Part shown: positions 18,200 to 26,137 of the stretch, one piece after another | Layout of the letters: every line of letters starts with the position of its first letter | Numbering within the stretch: the first letter of the stretch is position 1 | Assembly (NCBI GenBank): GCA_000434555.1 | Contig: FR880118.1 | Coordinates: 212,068 to 249,619 of the forward strand | DNA length: 37,552 nt | From: Clostridium sp. CAG:524 | GTDB lineage: Bacteria > Bacillota_I > Bacilli_A > RF39 > UBA660 | Direction: 5' to 3' | The notes under the pieces: generated by a model | Databases searched by the model: none | What the model saw: the letters and a program-made list of their open reading frames with translations, nothing else | Told to the model about the DNA's origin: nothing | Made by a program: the position numbers and the translations under genes

Positions 18200-18230
18200 A
18201 AAAAAACATACCTCCTATTTAAAAGGTATG
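18199..18230 (-). terminator. hsdS terminator overlapping the small ORF's ribosome site
   Basis: On the minus strand CATACCT (18230-18224) pairs with AGGTATG (18213-18207), loop of 10, then a run of seven T. It follows the hsdS stop. The AGGAGG for the 51-codon ORF lies in the loop and 3' arm, so read-through RNA would hide it. Confidence 0.7.
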
Positions 18231-18248
18231 CTTAAACTCGATTAATAA

Positions 18249-19685
18249 TTATTTTTTATTAATTATTGTATTTATTTCTTCATATGTAATATTTTCCTTA
18301 GAAACAATTAAATCAAATATATCATTTAATGAATCTTTTAATGACTTAATTTTATTTGATAAACTAATAATATTATTTTGATTTGTTGAATTTGTATTAC
18401 AGTATAAGTCACTAATATTTTTCATTTGGTCTTTTGAAAACTTTGGAATTATTACATCATCCCAATATTTCATTGCTAAACTTCCACCTTGTCCACCAAC
18501 TGATAAATAATCAAAATAGCCAATTTTTCTTAGATATCTTAAAAAACAACAAACAAATCCACTTTCTATGATATTATGATCTAATTTATTTAAAATTATT
18601 CCATGTATATTAGTAATAACTTTCTCATTGTCAACATTACAAAACATTGCACATTTTCCTATAGTACCTTCAGCAGAAAAAACAATATCACCATTTTTTA
18701 ATACTAGTAAATCATTTTTATTACCCAAATAATTATAAGATGTTACAGTTCCATAATCCGATAAATTAGTTGGTTTAGCAATTTTATAAAAACCATTTAT
18801 ATATTTATTAGATTCAATGCTTTTACCTATACATGAAACTTGTAAATTTTGTCCTCTCGATATTTCATAACCAAAATCATGCAAATTAGAAAATCCATTT
18901 TTATAATTTTTTATCAAAGAATTAATATTTTTAAATTCTTCACAATAATACCCTGCATCTGTTCTATTTTTAGCAAATAATTCATTATATTTTGGCAAAG
19001 TGTAATTAGAAATATAAGAGTTATTCATTAGCTCATTTTCTATTATTTCAAATATTTTATTTTCGTTAAATTTAATTTGTTTTTCCTTGTTAATAATATC
19101 TTTTGTAATGTTTTCTATTATAGAAATAATTTTTGATGCATCTTTACCATTTGGAAAAGGAATAAAACAATCCAAAAACTTAGTTCCTGCATGCCTTATA
19201 GTTGCACCACGCGGAACCATCAAATCAAGTTGATTTTTAAAATGATCAGTTTTCATAAATGAAAAAATATAATATTTATTTTCTTTCAATGGTAGCTTAT
19301 AAAAAGCACTAGCAATCATACAATCTGGATAGTCATCATCTAAAATACAGCATTCTCCTATATTAGAATCTTTTGATATTAGAATATCACCACATTTTAA
19401 ACTTTGTTGGACAAATGCATTGTAATTCATAAATTCAAATGATTCTTTAGAAGATAAATCAACTATAAAATTATCCCTATTAGCTACTCTAGTTTTAAGA
19501 AATTTGTAACTAGAATTTCTCATATAATTATTACTACCAATATCTATTCCATTATCCTTTTTATTTAGTTTTCTCAATAATAAATTTTCTAATTTAAAAG
19601 TATTTTTATTTGAATATTCTATCAACTGCAATTGATGAGGTGATAAAACAAAATTATTTTTAATTACATCATTATACTTAATCAT
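18249..19685 (-). CDS. hsdS: Type I RM specificity subunit (HsdS)
   Basis: DNA-recognition subunit of a restriction-modification complex. The 478 residues hold two target-recognition halves, each with the usual motif: GDILISKDSNIGECCIL in the first and GDIVFSAEGTIGKCAMF in the second, and each ends in a helical spacer (KDIINKEKQIKFNENKIFEIIENEL, and the last 50 residues). The halves specify the two parts of a split site. The start, with GGGTGA upstream, is 15 bases after the methylase stop, so the two are cotranscribed and likely form one complex. The recognised sequence cannot be read from the protein. Confidence 0.9.
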   Translation of the reverse strand: MIKYNDVIKNNFVLSPHQLQLIEYSNKNTFKLENLLLRKLNKKDNGIDIGSNNYMRNSSYKFLKTRVANRDNFIVDLSSKESFEFMNYNAFVQQSLKCGDILISKDSNIGECCILDDDYPDCMIASAFYKLPLKENKYYIFSFMKTDHFKNQLDLMVPRGATIRHAGTKFLDCFIPFPNGKDASKIISIIENITKDIINKEKQIKFNENKIFEIIENELMNNSYISNYTLPKYNELFAKNRTDAGYYCEEFKNINSLIKNYKNGFSNLHDFGYEISRGQNLQVSCIGKSIESNKYINGFYKIAKPTNLSDYGTVTSYNYLGNKNDLLVLKNGDIVFSAEGTIGKCAMFCNVDNEKVITNIHGIILNKLDHNIIESGFVCCFLRYLRKIGYFDYLSVGGQGGSLAMKYWDDVIIPKFSKDQMKNISDLYCNTNSTNQNNIISLSNKIKSLKDSLNDIFDLIVSKENITYEEINTIINKK

Positions 19686-19699
19686 AGTTAATCACCCAT

Positions 19700-21910
19700 T
19701 TAATCCAAAAATAAATCTTTTAATTTTTCTTCTTGGCCTAAACACCATTTTTTAAAGTCTCTAATTGTATCAGTAAAATCTTCGTCTAATTTTGGATTTC
19801 CGTTTTCATCTACTTCAATATTAAAAGTCTTATTATCGATTTTATAAACAGGATTAAAATATTTAACTCGTTTTGATGTTCTAACTTCATATCCGATATT
19901 TTTAATATCTTTTACAAAAATCTCATAATTTTCATTTTGAAGTTTTTCCAACTCTTTTTGTTCTGGCTTATATGCTACAATCATTGTTGTATTTACCCCG
20001 GTATCAGCAAAAATATCAGGAGGCAAATCAAACAAAGCAACAACTCTCATATGCTTTAAAAGCCATTCTCTTGCTGCATTCCATCTATCAACAGAAGCAA
20101 TCGAATTAGATAGTATTATACCCATTCTACCATTTACTTTTAAAATTCTATATGCATTTTCAAGAAAAACAAGTCCTAAATCTATCCAATTTCCACTTCT
20201 TGCAACATTCCATAATTCATACATTTCTATAATATCCCTATCAGCATCATTTTTAGGCTCATATTTTCTATCTTCACCAAATGGAGGATTTGTTAACACC
20301 ACATCAAATTCTTTAAGCTTTGTTTCATCTTTCCAATTATTCCAATTTCCATTTTTATGCAATTTTGGATTTAATTCAACTAATTTATCACGATCATCAA
20401 ATTTCCATATAATAGATCCTTTATCTGGTTTAAAATCAAGTTTTGCATTACCATCTCCATTAAGTAACATATTTAATTGTGCTAAACGAATCATGTCACT
20501 ATCGTTGTCAACGCCATATAAATTATCGTCTGTTAATTCACCATGAGAATTAACATAAGATACAGATAAGAAATCTGCAATTCCAGATGTTGGATCAATT
20601 ATTGTTTCACTTCTTTTAGGATTTACTATATTTACTAAAAATTCAATTAAATGTATTGGTGTAATAAATTGTCCTTTATCAGTTTTTGAAAACTCATTGG
20701 CAAACTTATAAAATACTAATTGATATAAATCTGTTTTTTCAGATTTTACGAAACTATAATCTTGCAATTGTTCTACTATTTCGCTAATAATTTTAATATG
20801 TTCAATTTTTTCCCAAATTATTGTTTCACTAATGGTTCTATTTAAAATATAATGATATTCACGAGAAGCTTCTTTATATAGATTTTTCATTCTTTCAATA
20901 AATGCTTGTACATTTTCATCAGCTAATGTATAAAATGTTCTCTCTGAATCTGATATAAAAAATTGCAAACTTTCCATACCTAATCGTTCTAAAGGTTCCT
21001 TTTCTTCTTGATTTTTATAGAATTTCAAATACTCTTTCTTACTAGATATAGCATTAACTTTTTGATTTTTTTTCTCATCATATATCTTTAATGCTAAAGT
21101 CTGTATCAATATTTCATAGCCTCTAGTATTTTTCATTCCTACTTTATCGATAACCCTCAATATATTGGAAATACCATCTGTTAATTGCTTACTGTAAATT
21201 CCACTTATGATTTCCAAATCATCAATAGTTCTTCTTGAACGATCAATATAATATGAATTAATTTTTCTTTGTAATTGATCAAATGTTGGAACTTTATTAT
21301 AAGAATCAGGTAAATGTAATGATAATTCTTTAATTCCACTATCATCACCTTTTAAATTTAATGATTCGTCAAATCTTAGGAACAAATTATTTTTCTTTTT
21401 AAACAGATATAATCTTTCTGCATCATATATAATTCCTATAGCAAAGTTGGTCTCAATCTCTTTTAATGCAGGTTTTAACTGTTGATTATAAACCACTTCA
21501 GTTTCTTTAGAATTTTCATTTTTAAATTCAATTACGCAAATCAAATGTTTTCTTAACCAATCTAAATCTCCCTGATTATTGTTTTGATGCCAATTTTTGT
21601 ATTTTTCAAACCAATCCTTATTATCGAATATTGCTGCATCAAATTTTATTGGTGAAGAATTCTTATTTCCTTTTGGAAATTGTACTTCTTCTCCAATATA
21701 ATCTTTTGGATACATTCCAGAATTAATTAACGAATATATAAATTGACACCTATAATATTCCTCATTTTTTTCACCTTTTATATTCTTAATCTTGACTTTT
21801 TTGTTATAAGTTAAATGCATTGGTACTAATGACTCAAATTCAGTCTGATTTCCATATTTCTTATCAAATTCACCCTTAATAGTAGTAAAACTAATTATTT
21901 TATTCTCCAT
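19700..21910 (-). CDS. hsdM: HsdM-like N6-adenine methylase with N-terminal nuclease-like domain
   Basis: Methyltransferase of a type I-like or type IIG/IIB-like RM system. Two parts: an N-terminal HSDR_N-like domain with a possible PD-(D/E)xK site (FDAAIFD and IEFK, about residues 91 and 128-130 in this numbering, about 38 apart), then an N6_Mtase domain. SAM-binding motif I is DPTSGIADFL (family consensus DPacGsGgFL, so partly altered) near residue 440; catalytic motif IV is NPPF near 541. The start is ATG 21910, with AGGTGA upstream; a TTG at 21916 is possible. No HsdR translocase gene is present in the element, so the N-terminal domain may be the nuclease. Confidence 0.88.
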   Translation of the reverse strand: MENKIISFTTIKGEFDKKYGNQTEFESLVPMHLTYNKKVKIKNIKGEKNEEYYRCQFIYSLINSGMYPKDYIGEEVQFPKGNKNSSPIKFDAAIFDNKDWFEKYKNWHQNNNQGDLDWLRKHLICVIEFKNENSKETEVVYNQQLKPALKEIETNFAIGIIYDAERLYLFKKKNNLFLRFDESLNLKGDDSGIKELSLHLPDSYNKVPTFDQLQRKINSYYIDRSRRTIDDLEIISGIYSKQLTDGISNILRVIDKVGMKNTRGYEILIQTLALKIYDEKKNQKVNAISSKKEYLKFYKNQEEKEPLERLGMESLQFFISDSERTFYTLADENVQAFIERMKNLYKEASREYHYILNRTISETIIWEKIEHIKIISEIVEQLQDYSFVKSEKTDLYQLVFYKFANEFSKTDKGQFITPIHLIEFLVNIVNPKRSETIIDPTSGIADFLSVSYVNSHGELTDDNLYGVDNDSDMIRLAQLNMLLNGDGNAKLDFKPDKGSIIWKFDDRDKLVELNPKLHKNGNWNNWKDETKLKEFDVVLTNPPFGEDRKYEPKNDADRDIIEMYELWNVARSGNWIDLGLVFLENAYRILKVNGRMGIILSNSIASVDRWNAAREWLLKHMRVVALFDLPPDIFADTGVNTTMIVAYKPEQKELEKLQNENYEIFVKDIKNIGYEVRTSKRVKYFNPVYKIDNKTFNIEVDENGNPKLDEDFTDTIRDFKKWCLGQEEKLKDLFLD

Positions 21911-21930
21911 ATACAATCACCTATAATTCA

Positions 21931-21959
21931 ATTTTATCATTCACCTTCAGAGATGTCAA
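21931..21959 (-). promoter_or_regulatory. Strong sigma-A promoter of the RM operon
   Basis: On the minus strand a perfect -35 TTGACA (21959-21954) and a -10 TAAAAT (21936-21931) are 17 bases apart. It lies inside the element upstream of the methylase, so the cargo does not depend on host transcription. Confidence 0.75.
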
Positions 21960-22010
21960 TGAAAGTATTGAAACTTTTTTATTTTTTTACATATGTAAAG
22001 GTAATTAGTT

Positions 22011-22298
22011 TTAATCAAATTCCTGACACGCACACCCTCCTGCGTTTAAGTGATTAGAAATAACCACAACATCCTTTCCATCTCCATAAAAACTTTTAAC
22101 CTTATTAACTCTTTCTCTTGGAGACAATGTAACATCTGTATCTCTAGTCATTTTAACAGGTATACCTAGTTCTTTAAATCTATCATACATATATTTACTT
22201 ATTAACAATGTATAATCCTTTTCTTTTAAATTATTAGCCACTGCTCCTGGATCAGTTCCTCCATGCCCAGGATCAATAACAACGCCTTTTAAAGCCAT
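22011..22298 (-). pseudogene. LysM N-acetylmuramoyl-L-alanine amidase, 5' part (split by element)
   Basis: The N-terminal part of a zinc amidase (Amidase_3) that cleaves MurNAc-L-Ala bonds. Visible zinc ligands: His12 (DPGHGG), Glu26 (NLKEKD), His83 (NHLNAGG). No signal peptide is seen. Host coding sequence ends at about 22036; the last seven codons (CACQEFD) and stop come from the element. The catalytic Glu is in the other part (near nt 15920 on the left), so the truncated 95-residue product should be inactive. AGGTGA precedes the ATG. The rejoined gene (22298-22036 plus 16371-15276) would encode 452 residues. Confidence 0.85.
22023..22048. other. Right attachment junction
   Basis: The CC core (+ strand) is at 22036-22037. 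The minus-strand host arm is TTAAACGCAGGA before GG, and the element arm is GTGTGCGTGTCAGG after it. Joined with the left junction, the host arms remake an open amidase frame. Confidence 0.7.
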
Positions 22299-22313
22299 AA
22301 AATCACCTAATTT

Positions 22314-22342
22314 ATTGTATGAAAAAACATGTAAATTGCTAA
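22314..22342 (-). promoter_or_regulatory. Promoter of the amidase gene
   Basis: On the minus strand -35 TTAGCA (22342-22337) and -10 TACAAT (22319-22314), 17 bases apart, 15 bases before the ATG. It overlaps the hairpin of the upstream terminator. Confidence 0.5.
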
Positions 22343-22351
22343 TACATGTTT
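22325..22351 (-). terminator. Intrinsic terminator before the amidase
   Basis: AAACATGT (22325-22332) pairs with ACATGTTT (22344-22351); on the minus strand a T run follows. It ends transcripts coming from the M14 peptidase direction and insulates the amidase. Confidence 0.55.
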
Positions 22352-22361
22352 AATATTTTTA

Positions 22362-22622
22362 TTAGTCTTCAACTTCATAATCATTTTTTATTTGAAAAAT
22401 TTTCCCTTTTAGCTTTTCATTATTTGCGTCTATATCAAAATCTCTATAATCATATATTTCGTCTTTTCCATATCCTGGTGTTACTGAATGAACTGGATAT
22501 CCTTTTTTATCTATATCTTCAATTATTTCTTGTAATTCATAACTACTTATATCATCTAGCATTCCATGACCGCTTACATCTATGATAAATGGATATAAAT
22601 ATTCATCATAAATGCTTAATTC
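22362..22622 (-). pseudogene. Fragment of an unidentified gene
   Basis: An open stretch reading YDEYLYPFIIDVSGHG and on to a KDEIYDYRDFD block, with no good start: the first ATG (22562) is inside the apparent domain and has no ribosome site, and a TAA sits at the 5' limit. It follows the M14 stop by 13 bases. I read it as the remnant of a longer protein, family not recognised. A short real gene with an unusual start is possible. Confidence 0.4.
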
Positions 22623-22635
22623 TTATATATATCAT

Positions 22636-23823
22636 TTAATTTTGCTTCATTTTTTTAGATAAATTATTTGTATCTATGATTATTGTATTTGTTTCAGCTT
22701 CCCATGTAATAGTGTAGCCAAGCAAATCACATAAATCTCGTATCGGCATAAATGCATTTTTATTATTTACGAATACTTTATTTTTGAGTTTTACTGATTC
22801 TTCATTTATTACTGCTATGTCGCTATCTAAAACTAATTCTAATTTATTAGAGCCGTCTGTTATTGTTATTCTTCTATTTTGATATTCTAAGTCTAAAGAT
22901 AATATTTCACATATGTCTTTAATCATATAATTGTTTACTCCATTTAATTTAATGGAACTTCTTTTTAATTCTATTTCTTTGTTATCTATGACAATGCTAG
23001 GTTCTTCATTTTCTAGTTTGGCTTGTTCGGCTAATGTTGGTTGGGTTATTGATGAAATTACTTCTATCATCTTTTCACTATATTTTTCTGCGTACTCATT
23101 CATGTCACCTGTTGGCCACGGAAACTCTAGTAACATTCCTTCAGCTCCTTCTTTTGTAACCCATCCAGCATAATATCCACTTCCATTACCACCGCAATAT
23201 GGCATAGGTAATATTTTACTAAACTTATAATATAAATCTGTACTTCCATAATATCCATTTAACCAGCCATGACAATCTACTACATAGGTTGGTTTAATTT
23301 TCTTTGTTAAATCTCTAAGTGCTCTTGATTCTACTGCACTAAATGATGAAGTTGTATAATTCCTATCATTGTAATAATTAACATGATAATAGTCAAAATC
23401 TCTATTTAAATCTATGCCATTACTTTGACATCTTCCATAACCATTATTAGTTTTTCCTTCATAAGTTCCATCTGGATTAGAACAATTTACAACATAAAGT
23501 TCATAGGTTCCAAGTTCATCATAATGTTCTTTATAATATTCTATAATTCTATTTGCTATATCAACAAGTACCTTGCCATCATAATCAAAGGCATCTTCAA
23601 AACCATGTATGGCGAAATTCAATAATATTTTTTTGCTTTCAGTAAATTGTTTTTCATTTTCAATATGAAAGCATGTTAAATCACGTCCTAATTCACTTTG
23701 TCCATATACGTATTCTTCATAAATATATGGTGTTTCTGTTGTTTTAGCTTTAGCTTTAAAAGATAGTGCTCCAGTTATACTACTTACAGCTAATGTTAAT
23801 GCAATTATTTTTTCTTTTTTCAT
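22636..23823 (-). CDS. Exported M14 zinc carboxypeptidase with C-terminal copper-amine-oxidase-like domain
   Basis: Probably trims peptidoglycan stems, as M14 gamma-glutamyl-diaminopimelate peptidases do. The signal peptide is about residues 1-26. Metal ligands fit the M14 pattern: His73 and Glu76 (AIHGFED) and His185 (DCHGW), with the catalytic Glu233 (LLEFPWP) and the substrate-binding Arg141 (LNRDF). Residues of about 285-390 match the Cu-amine-oxidase N-terminal-like repeat domain often found on wall-acting secreted proteins (FMPIRDLCDLLGYTITWE). It lies upstream of the amidase gene, another wall hydrolase. The GGTGGG ribosome site is before the ATG. The exact wall bond cut is inferred. 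Confidence 0.88.
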   Translation of the reverse strand: MKKEKIIALTLAVSSITGALSFKAKAKTTETPYIYEEYVYGQSELGRDLTCFHIENEKQFTESKKILLNFAIHGFEDAFDYDGKVLVDIANRIIEYYKEHYDELGTYELYVVNCSNPDGTYEGKTNNGYGRCQSNGIDLNRDFDYYHVNYYNDRNYTTSSFSAVESRALRDLTKKIKPTYVVDCHGWLNGYYGSTDLYYKFSKILPMPYCGGNGSGYYAGWVTKEGAEGMLLEFPWPTGDMNEYAEKYSEKMIEVISSITQPTLAEQAKLENEEPSIVIDNKEIELKRSSIKLNGVNNYMIKDICEILSLDLEYQNRRITITDGSNKLELVLDSDIAVINEESVKLKNKVFVNNKNAFMPIRDLCDLLGYTITWEAETNTIIIDTNNLSKKMKQN

Positions 23824-23864
23824 ATATAACCCACCTATTTAAATGCTTTTTGTACTGCACTCTC

Positions 23865-23894
23865 ATTGTATCATAATTATTTGATTATTCCTAA
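23865..23894 (-). promoter_or_regulatory. Possible M14 peptidase promoter
   Basis: Extended -10 TGATACAAT (TACAAT at 23870-23865) with a weak -35 TTAGGA (23894-23889), 18 bases apart, about 45 bases before the ATG. Beyond it, 23895-24099 is very AT-rich and I see no feature there. Confidence 0.35.
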
Positions 23895-24099
23895 CTATTT
23901 ATTAACAAATATTATATAAAATATATTTTTATTTATAAAGACTCTCTTTTATCTTTATAAATTAATTTTGACATACAAAAACCTCACTTCTTATTTAAAA
24001 AAAATCAAAGTTAAATATAGTAAATTTAATACTGAAATTACACCATTACTTAATTTTATATTAGTAACTTGAAATAAATTATCATATATTAAATATTTT

Positions 24100-24735
24100 T
24101 TAAATAGTTAAAAGTTGTAAAACTGGATAAAGTAATTTATTATATAGAATAATATTATCTATATTAACACTAATATCTTTTTCTATCCTGATACATAAAT
24201 GTTGTATATTCTTCTTCATTAAATTTATATGGGCTTAATATACAAAATTTATCTATTAATTAAACTCTATTTTCCAAAAATTTATCAACTATATCTGTTA
24301 AATCAGTTGTATTTATACCAGTACGATTATATATTTTTAAATTTTTATTTATATTAAAATTATTATAAATTTAAATTTTGAATAGTTTCTTATCTATTTT
24401 TCATATGAAGTAATTTCATTTTTTCTTAATTCTTCTATTTCATCTTTTAAATCATAAAAATCATTATGTAATACTACTGGAACATCATTTTCTAACATTT
24501 CTATATCTTTAGTAATAATAGAAATATAATAACTAAATAATTTATTATTTAGCGTGTGATTCAATACATCTTTCAAGTTCAAATTTAATACAGTTGTTCT
24601 CACATTACATACATTCAAAAGTAAAGTAATACATTGTATTTTTATATAACAAATTAATATTTCATTTAACCAATCTAGCTTTTTTCCTTTATTCCACTTA
24701 GCATTTTTTATTATTAAAGTAACTATATCAATTAT
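24100..24735 (-). pseudogene. Decayed reading frame of unknown family
   Basis: The minus strand is open without an ATG from 24735 to 24394 (it includes NAKWNKGKKLDWLNEIL and a KDEIEELRK end). After a stop come further coding-like stretches in shifted frames: IYNRTGINTTDLTDIVDKFL, KFNEEEYTTFMYQ and ILYNKLLYPVLQLL, each ended by TAA. The pattern is that of one gene broken by stops and frameshifts. A 74-codon ORF starting with TTG at 24618 is the longest intact piece. I do not recognise the family. Translation of part of it cannot be excluded. Confidence 0.4.
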
Positions 24736-24888
24736 TTATAATAAAAAATTTTTAATATCTAAAAATGGTTAAGACTCCTTGACTGAACAGTAACATTTAA
24801 AATAATATAATGTAAACTTAACATACCAATTTTCGTTTTTATATTTATTAATGCGATAATATAGTATTATTATAGTAGGAGGAAAATA

Positions 24889-25533
24889 ATGAATAATAAT
24901 AACAATATCAATATCAATAATATTAATTCTTTAGAAGGAGAAATAGAAAATCTATCAAATTATTTTACAAAAAAATCAAAAGAAAATATTAAAAGCTGGT
25001 TAATTACTTCATTATTAATCACAATAGTATTTTGTTTTGTTATAGGCATTGCAATATATATTATATCTATAACAAATAAAAATATAGATACAACTAGATT
25101 TCCGTTTAATATCAATAGTGAAACATTATTTTCTATGTTTATAATCTTAACAATAGTTGGTGCTTATCTTTATGTATTTCTAACTGCAAGTAAATCAACT
25201 GGTATATCATCATTAAAAATAAAAGTGAATGGAAATGAAAGTGAATTAAATAATAAAATGAATGAAATACTTAAGTATTTATATTATAAAGAAAAAACAT
25301 ATAAAGGAAAAAAAGTATTTTATGCATATAAAGAACGTTGGGCATTTAATATTAATATCACTAGTTTAAAAAGATATCTTGAATATTATATCGAAAATGG
25401 TGAATTAAGAATAAATGTATGGGCATCAATTTATGGAAAAGAACTTCCAATCGATAATAAAAGAATGGGATTTTATCATAAGAAAGCTTTAGTTTATGAT
25501 TTAGAATATATTAAAGAAAATATAAATAAATAA
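24889..25533 (+). CDS. Unknown two-helix membrane protein
   Basis: A 214-residue protein with an Asn/Ile-rich N-terminus (low complexity), two membrane segments (about 38-60 and 80-103), and a charged C-terminal domain (about 105-214) that should face the cytoplasm. A strong AGGAGG site is 7 bases before the ATG, so the start is firm. It is the only rightward gene between 15.2 and 37.5 kb. Its stop is close to a strong bidirectional terminator shared with the convergent paralogue pair. I recognise no family. Confidence 0.65.
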   Translation: MNNNNNININNINSLEGEIENLSNYFTKKSKENIKSWLITSLLITIVFCFVIGIAIYIISITNKNIDTTRFPFNINSETLFSMFIILTIVGAYLYVFLTASKSTGISSLKIKVNGNESELNNKMNEILKYLYYKEKTYKGKKVFYAYKERWAFNINITSLKRYLEYYIENGELRINVWASIYGKELPIDNKRMGFYHKKALVYDLEYIKENINK

Positions 25534-25553
25534 TTATAAAATTCTTTCAAAAC

Positions 25554-25582
25554 AAATAAGCATAAAATTGATATGCTTATTT
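25554..25582. terminator. Bidirectional terminator
   Basis: AAATAAGCATA (25554-25564) pairs perfectly with TATGCTTATTT (25572-25582), with A and T runs outside. It serves the rightward membrane protein and the leftward paralogue pair. Confidence 0.75.
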
Positions 25583-26137
25583 TTGTTTGAATTCTAATTT
25601 TGCTTGATCACTTTTTTGTTTTTCTATTTCTTCTAAAACTTCTTGTAAAGCAGTTAAAGCTTCATATAATGTTTTTTTATCATTACCCTTCAACATTTTA
25701 TCTAATTTTTTAGCAGTCTCAACACTTGGAACGACTAATCCTGAAGTCAAACTGGTTTTTTCATGCTTTGAATTAAACATATCATATATCTTTTCAGCAT
25801 TCTTTTCAATTTCAGAAGAAGCTTTTTTATCATCAAGGTGAAACATACTACTATTTCCATCATCTAAAATTGTATCAGCAGGCATAGCATAATCATAAGG
25901 ATATATAGTTCCACTTGAAGTATTTAACGAAGTAGTTGATGAAGACAATGCAAGTGTACTTTTAAGAGGGCCAAGAAAGTTAAAAGCTTCAGTTGAACTT
26001 TCTAATGTAGAAAAAGTTATAGCACCTTTTATCAAATACTCTGTTATCTCAACTAATGAGGAAGACACAGTACAAGCAGTAGTAGTTGTACCTGTATTAA
26101 TTGTTAATTTAGTTATTATATCATCATTATTTGTCAT
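25577..26137 (-). CDS. Unknown protein, second of a tandem paralogue pair
   Basis: A 186-residue protein of unknown family. The first two thirds are Ser/Thr-rich with weakly hydrophobic runs. The last third (EKNAEKIYDMFN...GLVVPSVETAKKLDKML...NDKKTLYEALTALQEVLEE) aligns with the end of the gene just upstream, so the two are duplicates. The ATG at 26137 overlaps the upstream stop by 11 bases, giving coupled translation; a TTG at 26152 is an alternative. No signal peptide is clear. The hydrophobic N-terminal half could insert into a membrane. Confidence 0.6.
   Translation of the reverse strand: MTNNDDIITKLTINTGTTTTACTVSSSLVEITEYLIKGAITFSTLESSTEAFNFLGPLKSTLALSSSTTSLNTSSGTIYPYDYAMPADTILDDGNSSMFHLDDKKASSEIEKNAEKIYDMFNSKHEKTSLTSGLVVPSVETAKKLDKMLKGNDKKTLYEALTALQEVLEEIEKQKSDQAKLEFKQK

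Larger units (their letters stand above)
16374..22037 (-). mobile_element. Serine-integrase element carrying an RM system, inserted in the amidase gene
   Basis: The 5664-bp segment between the two halves of the amidase. Its genes, all on the minus strand, are the HsdM-like methylase, HsdS, a 51-codon ORF and a large serine recombinase (next to the left junction). Deleting it joins 22298-22036 to 16371-15276 to give exactly 1359 bases, one open frame across the highly conserved NHLNAGGGDGAE block. The apparent crossover is GG (+ strand CC at 16372-16373 and 22036-22037). The rejoined element ends give a site with TGAC on the left and its complement GTCA on the right, each 8 bases from the core. 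Ends are inferred from sequence; the exact crossover could shift a base. Confidence 0.85.

Noticed and set aside
16419..22037. Element as a prophage or transposon with terminal inverted repeats
   Set aside because: No phage structural genes; ends show no long inverted repeats, only the att-type core, as for a serine integrase.
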